From positions 1 to 64,000 of the forward strand of contig DATJLS010000054.1 in assembly GCA_035509315.1 (NCBI GenBank): DNA of 64,000 nucleotides, given 5' to 3'. This document shows positions 16,627 through 25,856 of the stretch, piece by piece. A program made the position numbers and the translations under genes. Numbering within the stretch: the stretch's first letter is position 1; each line of letters begins with the position of its first letter. Source of the DNA: JAKAWQ01 sp035509315 (GTDB taxonomy: Bacteria > Pseudomonadota > Alphaproteobacteria > Acetobacterales > Acetobacteraceae). A model generated the notes under the pieces. That model was given only the letters and a program-made list of their open reading frames with translations. It had not been told where the DNA came from and made no database searches.

Positions 16627-16883
16627 AGATCTTCATGCACAGCGGCACCGAGGATGGTGCGGCCTTTTATCTCGACACGGCGGATGGTGCTGTGCACGTG
16701 GTGAGTGGAGTGCGAGCCGAGACGGAATGGTTCAGCGTGGCCCAGGCGGTTAAGGTTCTGTGTGAGGCGGTGAGGATCAAGGAACCGGATGTGCGGAGCA
16801 ATGCAATTCGGGCCGTAGGCCTCTATGTGGAGAAGCAGCTCAGCAGCCATATGGGTGAGGGTGGCGTCTTCGTGGTGGGCTGA
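16623..16883 (+). CDS. Small hypothetical protein (86 aa)
   Basis: I do not recognise a family. The 86-residue product (MKIFMHSGTEDGAAFYLDTADGAVHVVSG...) has mixed alpha/beta-looking composition, no membrane segment and no signal peptide. Support comes from the strong ribosome binding site GGGGAGGTCAGGA just before GTG 16623 and from normal high-GC codon use. It overlaps the preceding 57-residue ORF by four bases. A long antisense frame across it looks like a shadow. Confidence 0.55.
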   Translation: MKIFMHSGTEDGAAFYLDTADGAVHVVSGVRAETEWFSVAQAVKVLCEAVRIKEPDVRSNAIRAVGLYVEKQLSSHMGEGGVFVVG

Positions 16884-17583
16884 TCCGGCCAAATACCTGC
16901 TTGCCCTGCCTTGCGCGGAGGCCCGAGGCATTTTTGAGTCGCCTCGCAACCGGATCCGGAGATCGTTTGTTGTGGACGGCAGACCTGTCGCCTCGGCAAA
17001 GCGCCGCGCATGGTTATTCTGATGACCTCGCCTTCTGCACTGTACGACGCAATGCCCGCGGTGGCCAAGTATTCGGATGAGGCTTTGACGCATCCGTCCA
17101 GAATCCGCAAATTCCACCTTTTGAGCTATTGCATCGAGTGTTTCCTGGCCGTCCTCCGCCCTGGGACGCGCAGTCTCCACTCTCAAGCGCTCGATAGCCT
17201 TGGCGGGCCTCATCCCTGTCCCGCGACAAAGGCGCGACTGAATTGCTGCGCTTGCGGCCATCGCGCAGGAAGACGCCGACCCGGCCGCGGTCGCGACCGC
17301 AATGGCGAAGATCGTCAACACTCCGCTCGAGAAATGCCCTTTCCGCCTGATCATCGATTCTGCAAACGATAGTGCCGTGGCCTCCTACGCGGCGATCGAC
17401 CGAGTACATGAGAAGTTCCTGCGTCGCCCCGGCTTCGGAGGATTCCTGCTGCTGGCAATGGCGCAGGTGTAGGTCCTCAGCGAGAAGCGGCCCGAAAGGT
17501 TCTCGAAGAGTTTGTGATCGAGGCTAAGCCGCCCCAGCGGACGTGAACCGAGTCCATCGCGCGGAGGTCGTGGAACATAACAA
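16884..17583. other. 700 bp without an intact gene
   Basis: No open frame here has a believable start, ribosome binding site and composition. The only recognisable content is a short-chain-dehydrogenase-like 3' fragment at 17242-17472, so the stretch looks like decayed sequence. Confidence 0.5.
17242..17472 (+). pseudogene. Remnant of an SDR-type oxidoreductase (C-terminal end)
   Basis: An open stretch of 76 codons runs from just after an in-frame TGA to TAG 17470-17472. It reads DADPAAVATAMAKIVNTPLE, then a PFRLIIDSA... segment and a ...DRVHEKFLRR end, which resembles the C-terminal part of short-chain dehydrogenases. There is no start codon, Rossmann motif or catalytic tetrad upstream in any frame. 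The assignment is by eye. Confidence 0.35.
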
Positions 17584-18045
17584 CTACGACACAGCTGCAA
17601 TACGCAGCGTCTCGATGTCAAGTTTCGACATCGGCAGGATCGCAGCGATAACGCGATCCGCAGCAGGACCGGACATCAGCTCCGGCAGCATCTCAGGCAC
17701 GATCTGCCAGGAGAGGCCGAACCGATCCTTGAGCCAGCCGCATTGACCAGGCATCCCACCATCGACGAGTGCGTTCCAGTAGCGATCGATCTCGTCTTGA
17801 GTCTTGCAATGGACGACAAAAGACACGGCTTCGGTAAACTTGTGATGGGGACCGCCATTGAGCGCGGTGAACGGCTTGTCGCCGAGTTCGAAGGAAACCG
17901 TCAGCACCTTTCCGCCACGAACCGGAACGGCCTCCGTACGCTCGACAATCCTGGTGATTTTCGAATGGGGAAAAAGCGAGACGTAGAATCGCGCGGCCTC
18001 TTCGGCTTCGGTATTGAACCAGAGGAACGGGGTGATGTCTGGCAT
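17584..18045 (-). CDS. VOC-superfamily protein, PhnB/3-demethylubiquinone-methyltransferase-like fold
   Basis: The 153-residue protein matches the PhnB-like branch of the vicinal-oxygen-chelate superfamily. It begins PDITPFLWFNTEAEEAARFYVSLF and contains SFELGDKPFTALNGGPHHKFTEAVSFVV and DGGMPGQCGWLKDRFGLSWQIVP. Members are widespread and mostly of unknown function; the historical methyltransferase name is not supported by a SAM motif. The gene stands alone, preceded on the minus strand by an AT-rich promoter region. Confidence 0.85.
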   Translation of the reverse strand: MPDITPFLWFNTEAEEAARFYVSLFPHSKITRIVERTEAVPVRGGKVLTVSFELGDKPFTALNGGPHHKFTEAVSFVVHCKTQDEIDRYWNALVDGGMPGQCGWLKDRFGLSWQIVPEMLPELMSGPAADRVIAAILPMSKLDIETLRIAAVS

Positions 18046-18162
18046 AGCACTTTTCCTTGTCGACTAGTTAAGTTGATATCAACACATATACCTCATATCA
18101 AAATGATTTGGAGCCGGGTGATCTGAAATTGTCATGCTTTCGTGGGGTCTGGGCCTCTGAAA

Positions 18163-21100
18163 CTACACGGTAAAATATTTCGCGTGCGGGTTGAGGATGA
18201 CGAGCGCGCTCGTCGATTGCTCGGGCTCGAGCTGGAATTCCTCGGAAAGGGAAACACCGATGCGCTCGGCCTCGAGCAGGCGGAGCAGCGGCACCTGATC
18301 CTCGAGCTTGGGGCAGGCGGGATAGCCGAAGGAATAGCGGCTGCCGCGATAGCCCTGCGCGAGCATCTTCTCCATGTCCCGATCATCCTCGGCGGCGAAG
18401 CCGAGTTCGGCGCGGATGCGTTTGTGCACATATTCGGCCATGGCCTCGGCCATCTCCACCGAGAGTCCGTGCAGATAGAGATAATCCTGGTAGCGGTTCT
18501 CTTCGAACCAGGCGCGGGCAATCTCAGAGGCGCGGGTGCCCATGCTGACGACCTGCAGGCCGATCACGTCCCGCGGCCCGTCCTCGATATCGCGCACGAA
18601 ATCGGCGATGCACTCGCCATCCTCGCGCGGCTGGCGCGGCAAGGTGAAGCGGCAAAGCTCAGTCGTGCCGTCGCGATCGAAAAGAATGAGGTCATTGCCT
18701 TGACCGGCTGCGTGCCAGTAACCGTAACTTGAGCGAGGACTCAGGATTTTTTCCGCTTCGCAGAGCGAGAGCACGCGCTTGAGGACGGGACGCAGCTCCT
18801 GCCGTGCCCAGCCCAGGAAATCCTCGAGCGAGCGGCCTTGCTTGCGAAAGCCCCACTGGAATTGATAGAGGCTCCGCTCATTGAGGAAGGGGACGAGCGC
18901 GCGCGGATCGGCCTCGATCGTTCGCGCCCCCCAGAAGGGCGGGGTGGGCGGTGTCTCATTCTCAGTGAGGCGGCGCCTTCGCGCCTGGACCTTGGCGAGA
19001 TCGACGGGGCGGAAGGCACGCGGATCGGCCTCGCCGAGTGTGCGCGCAGGATGGCGCGCACGCCCGGCGCGGCGGGCGGCGGTCGCGGCGAGATAATCGT
19101 CGAACGCGTTGCCGGTGACCTTCTCCATGAGCGAAAGCCCGTCGAAGGCATCGCGCGCGTACGCGACGCGGCCGCTCGCATAGGAAGCGACGCAATCCTC
19201 CTCGACATAGCGGCGGGTGAGCGCCGCACCGCCAAGCAAGACCGGAATCTCGAGACCCTGGCGGGACATTTCCTCGAGATTCTCGCGCATCACCACGGTC
19301 GATTTGACGAGCAGGCCGGACATGCCGATCGCATGCGCGCGATGCTCGGCGGCCGCGGCGAGCATTTCCGTGAGCGGCACCTTGATGCCGAGATTGACGA
19401 CACGGTAGCCATTGTTGGTGAGGATGATATCGACCAGGTTCTTGCCGATATCATGCACGTCCCCCTTCACGGTCGCGAGCACGATCGTGCCTTTTTCCTG
19501 GCCTTCGATGCGTTCCATGAATGGTTCGAGATAGGCGACCGCCGCCTTCATCGTCTCCGCGCTTTGCAGCACGAAGGGAAGCTGCATGCGCCCGGCGCCG
19601 AAAAGATCGCCCACCACCTTCATGCCGTCGAGCAGGATGGTGTTGATGATATCGAGGGCGGAATGGGATTTGAGCGCGGCACCGAGATCTTCGGCGAGCC
19701 CCTTGCGATCGCCGGCGATGATGCGCTCCTTCAGCCGTTCCTCCGGCGTCTCGGCGCGCTTGCGTTCGGTCGCTGCCGCGGCCTTGCGATCAGCGAAGAG
19801 CTCCAGCAGGCAGGTGAGCGGGTCATAGCCCTCGCGGCGGCGATCGAGGATGAGATCTTCGGCGGCCGCGGCCTCCTCGGGCGGGATCTCGTGCAGCGGG
19901 CGGAGCCGGCTCACATGCACGATCGCCGCGGTCATGCCCGCGCGAAGCGCGTGATCGAGGAAGACGGAATTGACGACCGCGCGAGCGGCGGGATTGAGGC
20001 CGAAGCTGATATTGGAGAGGCCGAGCACGATCTGCACCTCGGGCAGCGCCTCGCGGATCATGCGGATGCCTTCGAGCGTCCAGAGACCGAGCTTGCGGTC
20101 TTCCTCATTGCCGGTGGCGATCGTGAAGGTGAGAGGATCGATCAGGAGATCGGATGGCGAGAGGCCGTGGCGATCTCGCGCGAAATCGACGAGGCGGCGG
20201 GCGATCGAGAGCTTGCGCTCGGGAGTCTTCGCCATGCCTTCCTCGTCGATCGTGAGGGCGATCACGGCAGTACCGAATCGGCGGGCGAGCGCGAGACGAT
20301 CGTCGGCATGCTTCTCGCCATCCTCGAAATTGATGGAATTGAGGATCGGCTTGCCACCAATGAGTTTAAGCGCGCTTTCCATCACACGCGTCTCGGTGGA
20401 ATCGATGACGAGCGGCGCATTGACGCCGGCATTGAAACGCTGAACGATCGCATTCATCTCGGCGAGTTCGTCGCGTCCGACGAAGGCGGTGCAGAGATCG
20501 AGCGCGCTGGAGCCCTCGGCGACCTGCTCGCGGGCCATGACCAGGGCGCCATCCCAGTCGTGTTTTTCCTGCAATTCGCGGAAGCGGCGCGAGCCGTTGG
20601 CGTTGCAACGCTCGCCGATCGAGAAAAAACTGTTCTCCTGGCGCAGCGTCACCTGGCCATAGAGGCTGGTCACCGTCGGCACCCACACTACCCGGCGCGG
20701 CACGGGCGCGGGCCGCGGCAAGCCGAGGCGGCGGAGCATCGCATCGAGGGCGGCGATATGCGGGATCGCGGTGCCGCAGCAGCCGCCGATGAGATTGACC
20801 CCGTCCTCGACCACATAGCGTTCGAGCCAGGTGGCAAGCTCCGCCGGCGCGAGGGGGTAATGCGGCTTGCCGTCCACCAGCTCGGGCAGGCCGGCATTTG
20901 GCTGCACCGAAATCAGACGCGGCCAGTTGCGCGCGAGCCAGCCGATATGCTCGGCCATCTCCTGCGGGCCGGTGGCGCAGTTGAGGCCCATCAAGGGCAC
21001 GTCGAGCGCATGGATAACGGTGGCGGCGGCGGCAATGTCCGGCCCGACGAGCAGGCTGCCGGTGGTCTCGACCGTGACTTGGACGAAGATGGGCGTCTCG

Positions 21101-21648
21101 GTGCCGGCTTCGGCGCGGGCGCGTTTCGCGCCATTCACGGCCGCCTTGATCTGCAGCGTGTCCTGGCAGGTCTCGATCAGGATGGCATCGACACCGCCTT
21201 CGATGAGCCCGGTGCATTGGAGCGCCAGCGCCTCCTCGAGCGGGTCGTAAGCGATATGGCCAAGGCTTGGCAGCTTGGTGCCGGGACCGACGCTGCCGAT
21301 GACATAGCGCGGGCGGGAATCGGTGAATTGCTCGGCTGCCTCGCGCGCAAGCTCGGCGCCGATGCGGTTGATTTCCCGCGTGCGGTCGGCGAGGCCGAAT
21401 TCCCCGAGCGTGATGGGCGAGCCGCCGAAGGTGTTCGTCTCGACCATATCGGCGCCGGCCTCGAAATAGCCGCGATGGATCTCGCGCACGAGGTCGGGGC
21501 GCGAAAGATTGAGAACGTCCGTGCAATTTTCCTTGCCCCAGAAATCGCGCTCGACATCGAGCGTGAGCGCCTGGACACGGCTGCCCATGGCGCCGTCGCA
21601 GAGCAGGACGCGGTTTTCCAGAAGCTCGAGGAGGGGTGGACGCGGCAT
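18163..21648 (-). CDS. metH: Cobalamin-dependent methionine synthase
   Basis: It transfers the methyl group of 5-methyltetrahydrofolate to homocysteine through cobalamin. All modules are present in 1161 residues: the homocysteine domain with zinc cysteines near 224 and 291-292 (LNCATG, GGCCGTAIPH), the pterin domain from about 345, the cap, the cobalamin domain with the lower-ligand histidine near 731 (GDVHDIGKNLVD), and the SAM-binding reactivation domain at the C-terminus. AAGGAAAACG precedes ATG 21648. It lies 9 bp after the ArsR-methyltransferase gene, so they form an operon. Confidence 0.97.
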   Translation of the reverse strand: MPRPPLLELLENRVLLCDGAMGSRVQALTLDVERDFWGKENCTDVLNLSRPDLVREIHRGYFEAGADMVETNTFGGSPITLGEFGLADRTREINRIGAELAREAAEQFTDSRPRYVIGSVGPGTKLPSLGHIAYDPLEEALALQCTGLIEGGVDAILIETCQDTLQIKAAVNGAKRARAEAGTETPIFVQVTVETTGSLLVGPDIAAAATVIHALDVPLMGLNCATGPQEMAEHIGWLARNWPRLISVQPNAGLPELVDGKPHYPLAPAELATWLERYVVEDGVNLIGGCCGTAIPHIAALDAMLRRLGLPRPAPVPRRVVWVPTVTSLYGQVTLRQENSFFSIGERCNANGSRRFRELQEKHDWDGALVMAREQVAEGSSALDLCTAFVGRDELAEMNAIVQRFNAGVNAPLVIDSTETRVMESALKLIGGKPILNSINFEDGEKHADDRLALARRFGTAVIALTIDEEGMAKTPERKLSIARRLVDFARDRHGLSPSDLLIDPLTFTIATGNEEDRKLGLWTLEGIRMIREALPEVQIVLGLSNISFGLNPAARAVVNSVFLDHALRAGMTAAIVHVSRLRPLHEIPPEEAAAAEDLILDRRREGYDPLTCLLELFADRKAAAATERKRAETPEERLKERIIAGDRKGLAEDLGAALKSHSALDIINTILLDGMKVVGDLFGAGRMQLPFVLQSAETMKAAVAYLEPFMERIEGQEKGTIVLATVKGDVHDIGKNLVDIILTNNGYRVVNLGIKVPLTEMLAAAAEHRAHAIGMSGLLVKSTVVMRENLEEMSRQGLEIPVLLGGAALTRRYVEEDCVASYASGRVAYARDAFDGLSLMEKVTGNAFDDYLAATAARRAGRARHPARTLGEADPRAFRPVDLAKVQARRRRLTENETPPTPPFWGARTIEADPRALVPFLNERSLYQFQWGFRKQGRSLEDFLGWARQELRPVLKRVLSLCEAEKILSPRSSYGYWHAAGQGNDLILFDRDGTTELCRFTLPRQPREDGECIADFVRDIEDGPRDVIGLQVVSMGTRASEIARAWFEENRYQDYLYLHGLSVEMAEAMAEYVHKRIRAELGFAAEDDRDMEKMLAQGYRGSRYSFGYPACPKLEDQVPLLRLLEAERIGVSLSEEFQLEPEQSTSALVILNPHAKYFTV

Positions 21649-21657
21649 CGTTTTCCT

Positions 21658-22590
21658 TCAGGCGGCGGCGCGACGGGCGGGCCAGATGCGAACAGTGAGC
21701 GGACCGGGGACCGAGTGGGCGGGCGCGGGTTCGAGGCCGGAGGCCCCGAACCATCCGGCCATCTCGGCGTCGGTGAAGCCCGGCCAGCGATGGGCAAGGC
21801 TGACGGTCGCCTTCTCCTCGCCGTGCGAGGCGAGATCGACGACGATGAGCCGTGCGCCGGAGCGCAGCACGCGGCCGGCTTCGGCGAGCGCGGAGGCCGG
21901 ATCCTCCGCGTAATGCAGCACCATCTGGAGGGTGGCGAGGTCAAAGCCGGCATCCGGCAGCGGCAGGCGGTACATATCGGCGCGCCGGACCGTGCAATGG
22001 GTGAGGCCGGCATCGGCAAGCCGGGTGCGGGCGAGCGCCAGCATGGCCGGGCTCGCATCGATCCCGATTCCCTGGGTGATGCGGGAAGCGAGGAGCGCGA
22101 GCAGGCTGCCGGTGCCGGTGCCGATATCGACCAGGCGGCCGATGCCGGATCCAGGAAGAAGACTGAGGAGGGTCTCGGCGACCGCGCCGGCCGGCAGGTT
22201 GAGGGCGCGCATCTCGTCCCAGTCCGCCCCCTGGCGGGAAAAGCTTTCCGAAGCGATGCGCGCGCGCTCGGCGAGCACGCGGGCGACCTGGCGGCGGTCT
22301 GCGGCGAGGACGGGATCCTCCTCCGGCAGGCGGGCAAGAAGGGCGCGGGCGAGTCCGCCTTCGGCACCGGCGGGAAGCTGGAACCAGGCATGCGCGCCTT
22401 CGCGTGTGCGCTCCAACAGGCCGGCCTCGCAAAGAAGACGGAGATGGCGGGAGAGACGCGGCTGGGACTGGCCGAGGATCGTGGTGAACTCGCTCACGCA
22501 GAAGGGCCCGCGCACGGCGAGCGCCAGCAGGCGAAGCCGAGTCGGCTCGGCGGCGGCGCGCAGGCTTGCCAGCAGGCCCTCCATACGCAT
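21658..22590 (-). CDS. ArsR-family regulator fused to SAM-dependent methyltransferase
   Basis: The 310-residue protein has an ArsR winged helix at residues 1-85 (LRLLALAVRGPFCVSEFTTILGQSQPRLSRHLRLL, given here only in part as its core) and a class I methyltransferase domain with VDIGTGTG at 154-161. It leads the metH operon. Proteobacterial ArsR-type regulators of the SAM cycle such as SahR sense S-adenosylhomocysteine; a similar role is likely here, with the methyltransferase fold as a sensor or an enzyme. No metal-binding cysteine pair is visible. ATG 22590 and ATG 22584 are both possible starts. A palindrome lies 7 bp upstream. Confidence 0.85.
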   Translation of the reverse strand: MRMEGLLASLRAAAEPTRLRLLALAVRGPFCVSEFTTILGQSQPRLSRHLRLLCEAGLLERTREGAHAWFQLPAGAEGGLARALLARLPEEDPVLAADRRQVARVLAERARIASESFSRQGADWDEMRALNLPAGAVAETLLSLLPGSGIGRLVDIGTGTGSLLALLASRITQGIGIDASPAMLALARTRLADAGLTHCTVRRADMYRLPLPDAGFDLATLQMVLHYAEDPASALAEAGRVLRSGARLIVVDLASHGEEKATVSLAHRWPGFTDAEMAGWFGASGLEPAPAHSVPGPLTVRIWPARRAAA

Positions 22591-22596
22591 CTATCT

Positions 22597-22614
22597 CATA
22601 AAGATATGCTTATG
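22597..22614. promoter_or_regulatory. Palindromic candidate operator of the metH operon
   Basis: CATAAAGATATGCTTATG is an inverted repeat (CATAA/TTATG arms with a near-symmetric core) just upstream of the ArsR-methyltransferase start. Its position suggests autoregulation by that protein. Confidence 0.5.
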
Positions 22615-22775
22615 TCCATATTATCCGGGACGCCTAGCAGCTGTGACTGGAGTGGTTGACGTTCCGACCAGTCCAATCATTTTCGCCGCCGATACCCGCA
22701 AGCGAAGGACTGTCGTGCCTGCCGGCATTCCGCTCAGGGCCGAGAAAACGTTGGATCGATCTGGCTCCGGGGGGT

Positions 22776-23870
22776 CTAGCCCTGAGCGATCTCAGGCGCG
22801 ATTCGTTCGGCGCGGAGCGCGTGGATCGTGCTGCTCATCTCACCGATCCTCTGCTCGAGCGCGGCGAGCCGCTGGTCGTGACGGACGAGAAGGCCGCCGA
22901 AGAAGCTGATCAGGTCCTCAAATGAAAGCGCGGGCATGGTGATCGACTCGATCTGGCCCGTGGGGGGCGGGCCCGCGAAGAGCTGCTCGCGCCGGAAATA
23001 ATCCCGCGCCATGGCCTGGTTCTCTTCGCGGAAATAGGCCTCCACCTCGGCTATCAGCCAGCGCGGCAGGATGTGATGCGCGACGCCGGCCTGCACCGCG
23101 CCGGTGCTCACCGCATTCTCCACCACGAGGTCGGAGAACTGCATGCGCGGCTTGTGGCGGTTGATGAGCAGCATGATCGCCACGTCCTTCGGCGTCAGGC
23201 TGGTATTGATATCAGGCACCGTGAAGGCGAGGCCCTCGGCCTCGATGCCGAGAGCGCCGAGGACATCGCGAAAGAGCCCCTCGCCCCGCGTCACCGCACC
23301 CTCATAGATGCGGCAGAGGATGTTTTCGGCGCCGAAGATCCCGGAAAGATAGCGGTAGAAGCTGTGATATTTGAGGAACGGATGCTGGCGGTAGCCGGCC
23401 CGTGCGTAGCTCTCGGGGGACTCGGTGCAGGCGTGGCGCTTCACCTGCTGCATGTAGGAAGAGGCGAGGAACTGGTCGTGCCGCCGGATATAGTAGAGCG
23501 CCCTGACACTGATGCCGTCTTCGCCGAGGCCGGCGATCAGGCTCTCGAGTGCCTCGCGCCTGGCATCGATGAAGAGCTCGCTCGAGACGATGCCCATGCG
23601 GGCGCTGCTCCGCGCGACGGCCTCGCGGAATTCCGCGCGATGGCGCTCGGCATCGGAGAGATGCGCGGGTGAGTGCGGGGAAAGCATGGTGCGCGCGAGA
23701 TAGGCGCCGTTGCCGGCCGAGATGCGGCCTTCGACCCCGAGCGTGAATTCCCCGATCCGGAGATAATCGACCCCGCGCGCGAGCAAGCCCGCTCGGTTGC
23801 GGGCGAGGAAGACCTGCAGCGCCGAGGAGCCGGTCTTCGGAATGCCGAGATGGAGCACGATTTCCTTCAT
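22776..23870 (-). CDS. Sulfotransferase-like protein
   Basis: The 364-residue protein begins MKEIVLHLGIPKTGSSALQVFL, the PAPS phosphate-binding loop of sulfotransferases, and has a second PAPS-site-like segment YYIRRHDQFLASSYMQQVK. The C-terminal part ends in a short heptad-like helix (LAALEQRIGEMSSTIHAL). I start at ATG 23870, directly at the domain; the frame opens earlier. The acceptor is unknown, possibly surface glycan. It lies 64 bp after the Tat-type periplasmic protein gene on the same strand. Confidence 0.75.
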   Translation of the reverse strand: MKEIVLHLGIPKTGSSALQVFLARNRAGLLARGVDYLRIGEFTLGVEGRISAGNGAYLARTMLSPHSPAHLSDAERHRAEFREAVARSSARMGIVSSELFIDARREALESLIAGLGEDGISVRALYYIRRHDQFLASSYMQQVKRHACTESPESYARAGYRQHPFLKYHSFYRYLSGIFGAENILCRIYEGAVTRGEGLFRDVLGALGIEAEGLAFTVPDINTSLTPKDVAIMLLINRHKPRMQFSDLVVENAVSTGAVQAGVAHHILPRWLIAEVEAYFREENQAMARDYFRREQLFAGPPPTGQIESITMPALSFEDLISFFGGLLVRHDQRLAALEQRIGEMSSTIHALRAERIAPEIAQG

Positions 23871-23934
23871 GCGGTCGCGCTTGTCCTTCGCTGTCGGCCG
23901 CGTGAGGGCCGGCCCTTCCCGATCAGGCTTTGAT

Positions 23935-25020
23935 TCAGGTCGGCATCCAGCCGAAGCGCCGGGCAAGCCAGCCACGGAGCGCGAGTAGCGTCGCCGCATC
24001 GGTGGCGACAGCGACGGTGCCGGCATTGGCATCGGGCGCGGTCTCGATTCGCACCGAGGCGGCGCTGGCGAGCGCACGCACCGCGGGGGCGGCGGCCATC
24101 GTCGTGCTCATGCTGCGCCAGAGGCCGACCACGTCGGGCGGCGTGAGCGAGGGCAGCACCAGCGCGTAATCGAGCGTTGTCGCCGCCGCGGCCGCCTTCC
24201 ACGCGCCGAGCAGCCGGCCGCGCAGCGGATGGCCGAGCAGGGAGGCCGAGACCTCCTCGAGCGTGGGCACATCCGGCATCATGGGATCGCGTGTCCGCCG
24301 GCCGTCCGCATCGACCATGCCGAACGAGAAGAGCGGGGCCGCGCCTTCCTGGGCGAGCACGCCCGCCCGCTCCGGCACGTCTTCGCCATGCAGCAAGACG
24401 AGATCGACCGAGCCTTCGCCAAGCGCCGTGCGCAATTGATCGGGCTCGGCAAGGCCGAAGACGGCGGTGAAGTTGGTGCCGAGCAGCTCGAGCGCGAGCA
24501 GCGCCGGGAGGTCCGGCCCGGTCGGCGTGCCCGCGGCGATGCGCGGGCTCTGGTCCGGGGCGAGGGCCGAGAGCGGCACCTTGCCCATGACGACGGAGGG
24601 GGTGAGGGCGTTCAGGGTCGGAACCCAGCTCGCCAGATCGAAATGGGTGCGGGGATCACCGACCAGCCAGGCAGTCGCAGCGGCGCCGGGGACGAGAAGG
24701 GCCGTCGCGCCATCGGGCACCGCAAGGGCGGTGAACTGGTTGGCCCCTGTCACCCCGTCATTGCCGATGGCGTTCTGCCGCACGAGCCGCGTGCCCGGCG
24801 GAAAGGCATGGGCGAGCGCGGGCATCAGCGCTTCCGCCCAGTGATCGAGCGGACCGTCCGGTGTGCCGGCGACGAGCACCTCGGCACCATTCGGGAATGG
24901 CACGGCCGCCATGGCGGTCGCGGCGCGCGCGTGTTTCGGCGGCGCGAGCAGCGCGGCCCCGCAGGTTCCGAGAAGCAGCCGCAATGCCTTGCGCCGCGAA
25001 GGGGCTTCACCCGATCGCAT
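23935..25020 (-). CDS. Periplasmic protein with Tat-type signal, divergent TctC/Bug-like
   Basis: The 361-residue product starts MRSGEAPSRRKALRLLLGTCG and has an Ala-rich hydrophobic stretch ending ARA, a likely Tat signal. The mature part (VPFPNGAEVLVAGTPDGPLDHW, NAIGNDGVTGANQF, a DVPTLEEV motif near 245) resembles solute-binding proteins of tripartite tricarboxylate transporters, but weakly. GGAGGG precedes ATG 25020. No transporter membrane genes adjoin it, as is common for orphan Bug proteins. The ligand is unknown. Confidence 0.6.
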   Translation of the reverse strand: MRSGEAPSRRKALRLLLGTCGAALLAPPKHARAATAMAAVPFPNGAEVLVAGTPDGPLDHWAEALMPALAHAFPPGTRLVRQNAIGNDGVTGANQFTALAVPDGATALLVPGAAATAWLVGDPRTHFDLASWVPTLNALTPSVVMGKVPLSALAPDQSPRIAAGTPTGPDLPALLALELLGTNFTAVFGLAEPDQLRTALGEGSVDLVLLHGEDVPERAGVLAQEGAAPLFSFGMVDADGRRTRDPMMPDVPTLEEVSASLLGHPLRGRLLGAWKAAAAATTLDYALVLPSLTPPDVVGLWRSMSTTMAAAPAVRALASAASVRIETAPDANAGTVAVATDAATLLALRGWLARRFGWMPT

Positions 25021-25033
25021 CAGCCCTCCCTGG

Positions 25034-25131
25034 AGCGTGATCGCCGGGGGTGGGATCACCGACGGCTTCAATCACGCGGGAAACGAAAGGCGGGAGCGGG
25101 AGACGTAAGCGCGACCGAACGCATCCCGCTC
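25034..25131 (+). repeat. R repeat, copy 2
   Basis: It reads AGCGTGATCGCC ... ATCACCGACGGCTTCAATCACGCGGGAAA ... (abridged) and ends GCATCCCGCTC. It occupies the space between apt and the periplasmic-protein gene, opposite in orientation to both, and starts 13 bp from the downstream gene's ATG. Confidence 0.75.
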
Positions 25132-25195
25132 GGGATGGAGCCGGCACTCCTACGCGAGCGGCGGCTCCTGTCAATTCAAACCATTGTTCCGGCGG

Positions 25196-25711
25196 TCAGG
25201 AATCGTATTGGACGAGCGAGGTGAACGGAACGTCGAGGCGAGCGCGACCGTTGAGGAAGGTAAGCTCGATCAGTGCGGCGGCGGCGGGCACGGTCGCGCC
25301 GACATGGCGCAGGAGCGCGATGCCGGCAGCCATCGTGCCGCCGGTGGCGAGCAGATCGTCCACGATCACAACCCGATTGCCGCCATCGACCGCGTCGGCC
25401 TGGATCTCCACCCGATCGGTGCCGTATTCGAGCGCATATTCATGGCCGATGGTGCGGCCGGGCAGCTTGCCGTGCTTGCGCAGCATCAGGAATCCACAGT
25501 CAAGCTTGAGGGCGAGCGGCGCGGCGATGAGGAAGCCGCGCGATTCGATCCCGGCGAGCAGGTCCGGCCGATAGGGCCGCACCGCTTCGGCCAGCCTGTC
25601 CATCGCCACCTGCCAGGCATCCGCGTGACGGAGCAGGGTCGAGATATCGTAGAAGAGAATTCCGGGCTTCGGAAAATCGGGAATGCCGCGGATATGCTCA
25701 CGAAGGTCCAT
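25196..25711 (-). CDS. apt: Adenine phosphoribosyltransferase
   Basis: This purine-salvage enzyme converts adenine and PRPP to AMP. The 171-residue product shows IRGIPDFPKPGILFYDISTLL, LLAGIESRGFLIAAPLA and the PRPP loop VVIVDDLLATGGT (about 116-128), all typical of Apt. The length is as expected. Start ATG 25711. The upstream region holds an M2 repeat. Confidence 0.95.
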   Translation of the reverse strand: MDLREHIRGIPDFPKPGILFYDISTLLRHADAWQVAMDRLAEAVRPYRPDLLAGIESRGFLIAAPLALKLDCGFLMLRKHGKLPGRTIGHEYALEYGTDRVEIQADAVDGGNRVVIVDDLLATGGTMAAGIALLRHVGATVPAAAALIELTFLNGRARLDVPFTSLVQYDS

Positions 25712-25744
25712 GCGGTGATCCCTAACCCGTAATGCCCTGGTTTC

Positions 25745-25856
25745 CTAGTGCCCGATCGCAGAGAAAAGCGACTCGCGGAGCGAGCAGTTTTCGCCGCGTG
25801 AATCGGGCACTTGGACAAAGAACTCTGAGCCAGCTTTCCATGAAAGCTGGCACTGG
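25745..25856 (+). repeat. M2 repeat, copy A (112 bp, double hairpin)
   Basis: It begins CTAGTGCCCGAT and ends GGCACTGG (CTAG with one change). Stem-loop 1 is nested: GTGCCCGAT/ATCGGGCAC outside, GAAAA/TTTTC, and CTCGC/GCGAG at the tip. Stem-loop 2 is GCCAGCTTTC/GAAAGCTGGC. The linker holds ACAAAG. A second copy of the same length lies at 52867-52978. This copy sits 33 bp upstream of the apt start codon. Confidence 0.8.

Noticed and set aside
16617..17354. 245-codon minus-strand frame over the small-gene region
   Set aside because: It lacks domains, a ribosome binding site and coding-like composition, and it overlaps the better supported 86-residue ORF.
18838..22659. 1273-codon open frame on the plus strand
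   Set aside because: It is antisense to metH and its regulator, both unmistakable. High-GC codon bias leaves the opposite frame free of stops.
22591..22775. SAM or cobalamin riboswitch ahead of the metH operon
   Set aside because: The leader is only a few bases long, and no B12-box or SAM-riboswitch core is visible. A protein operator fits better.
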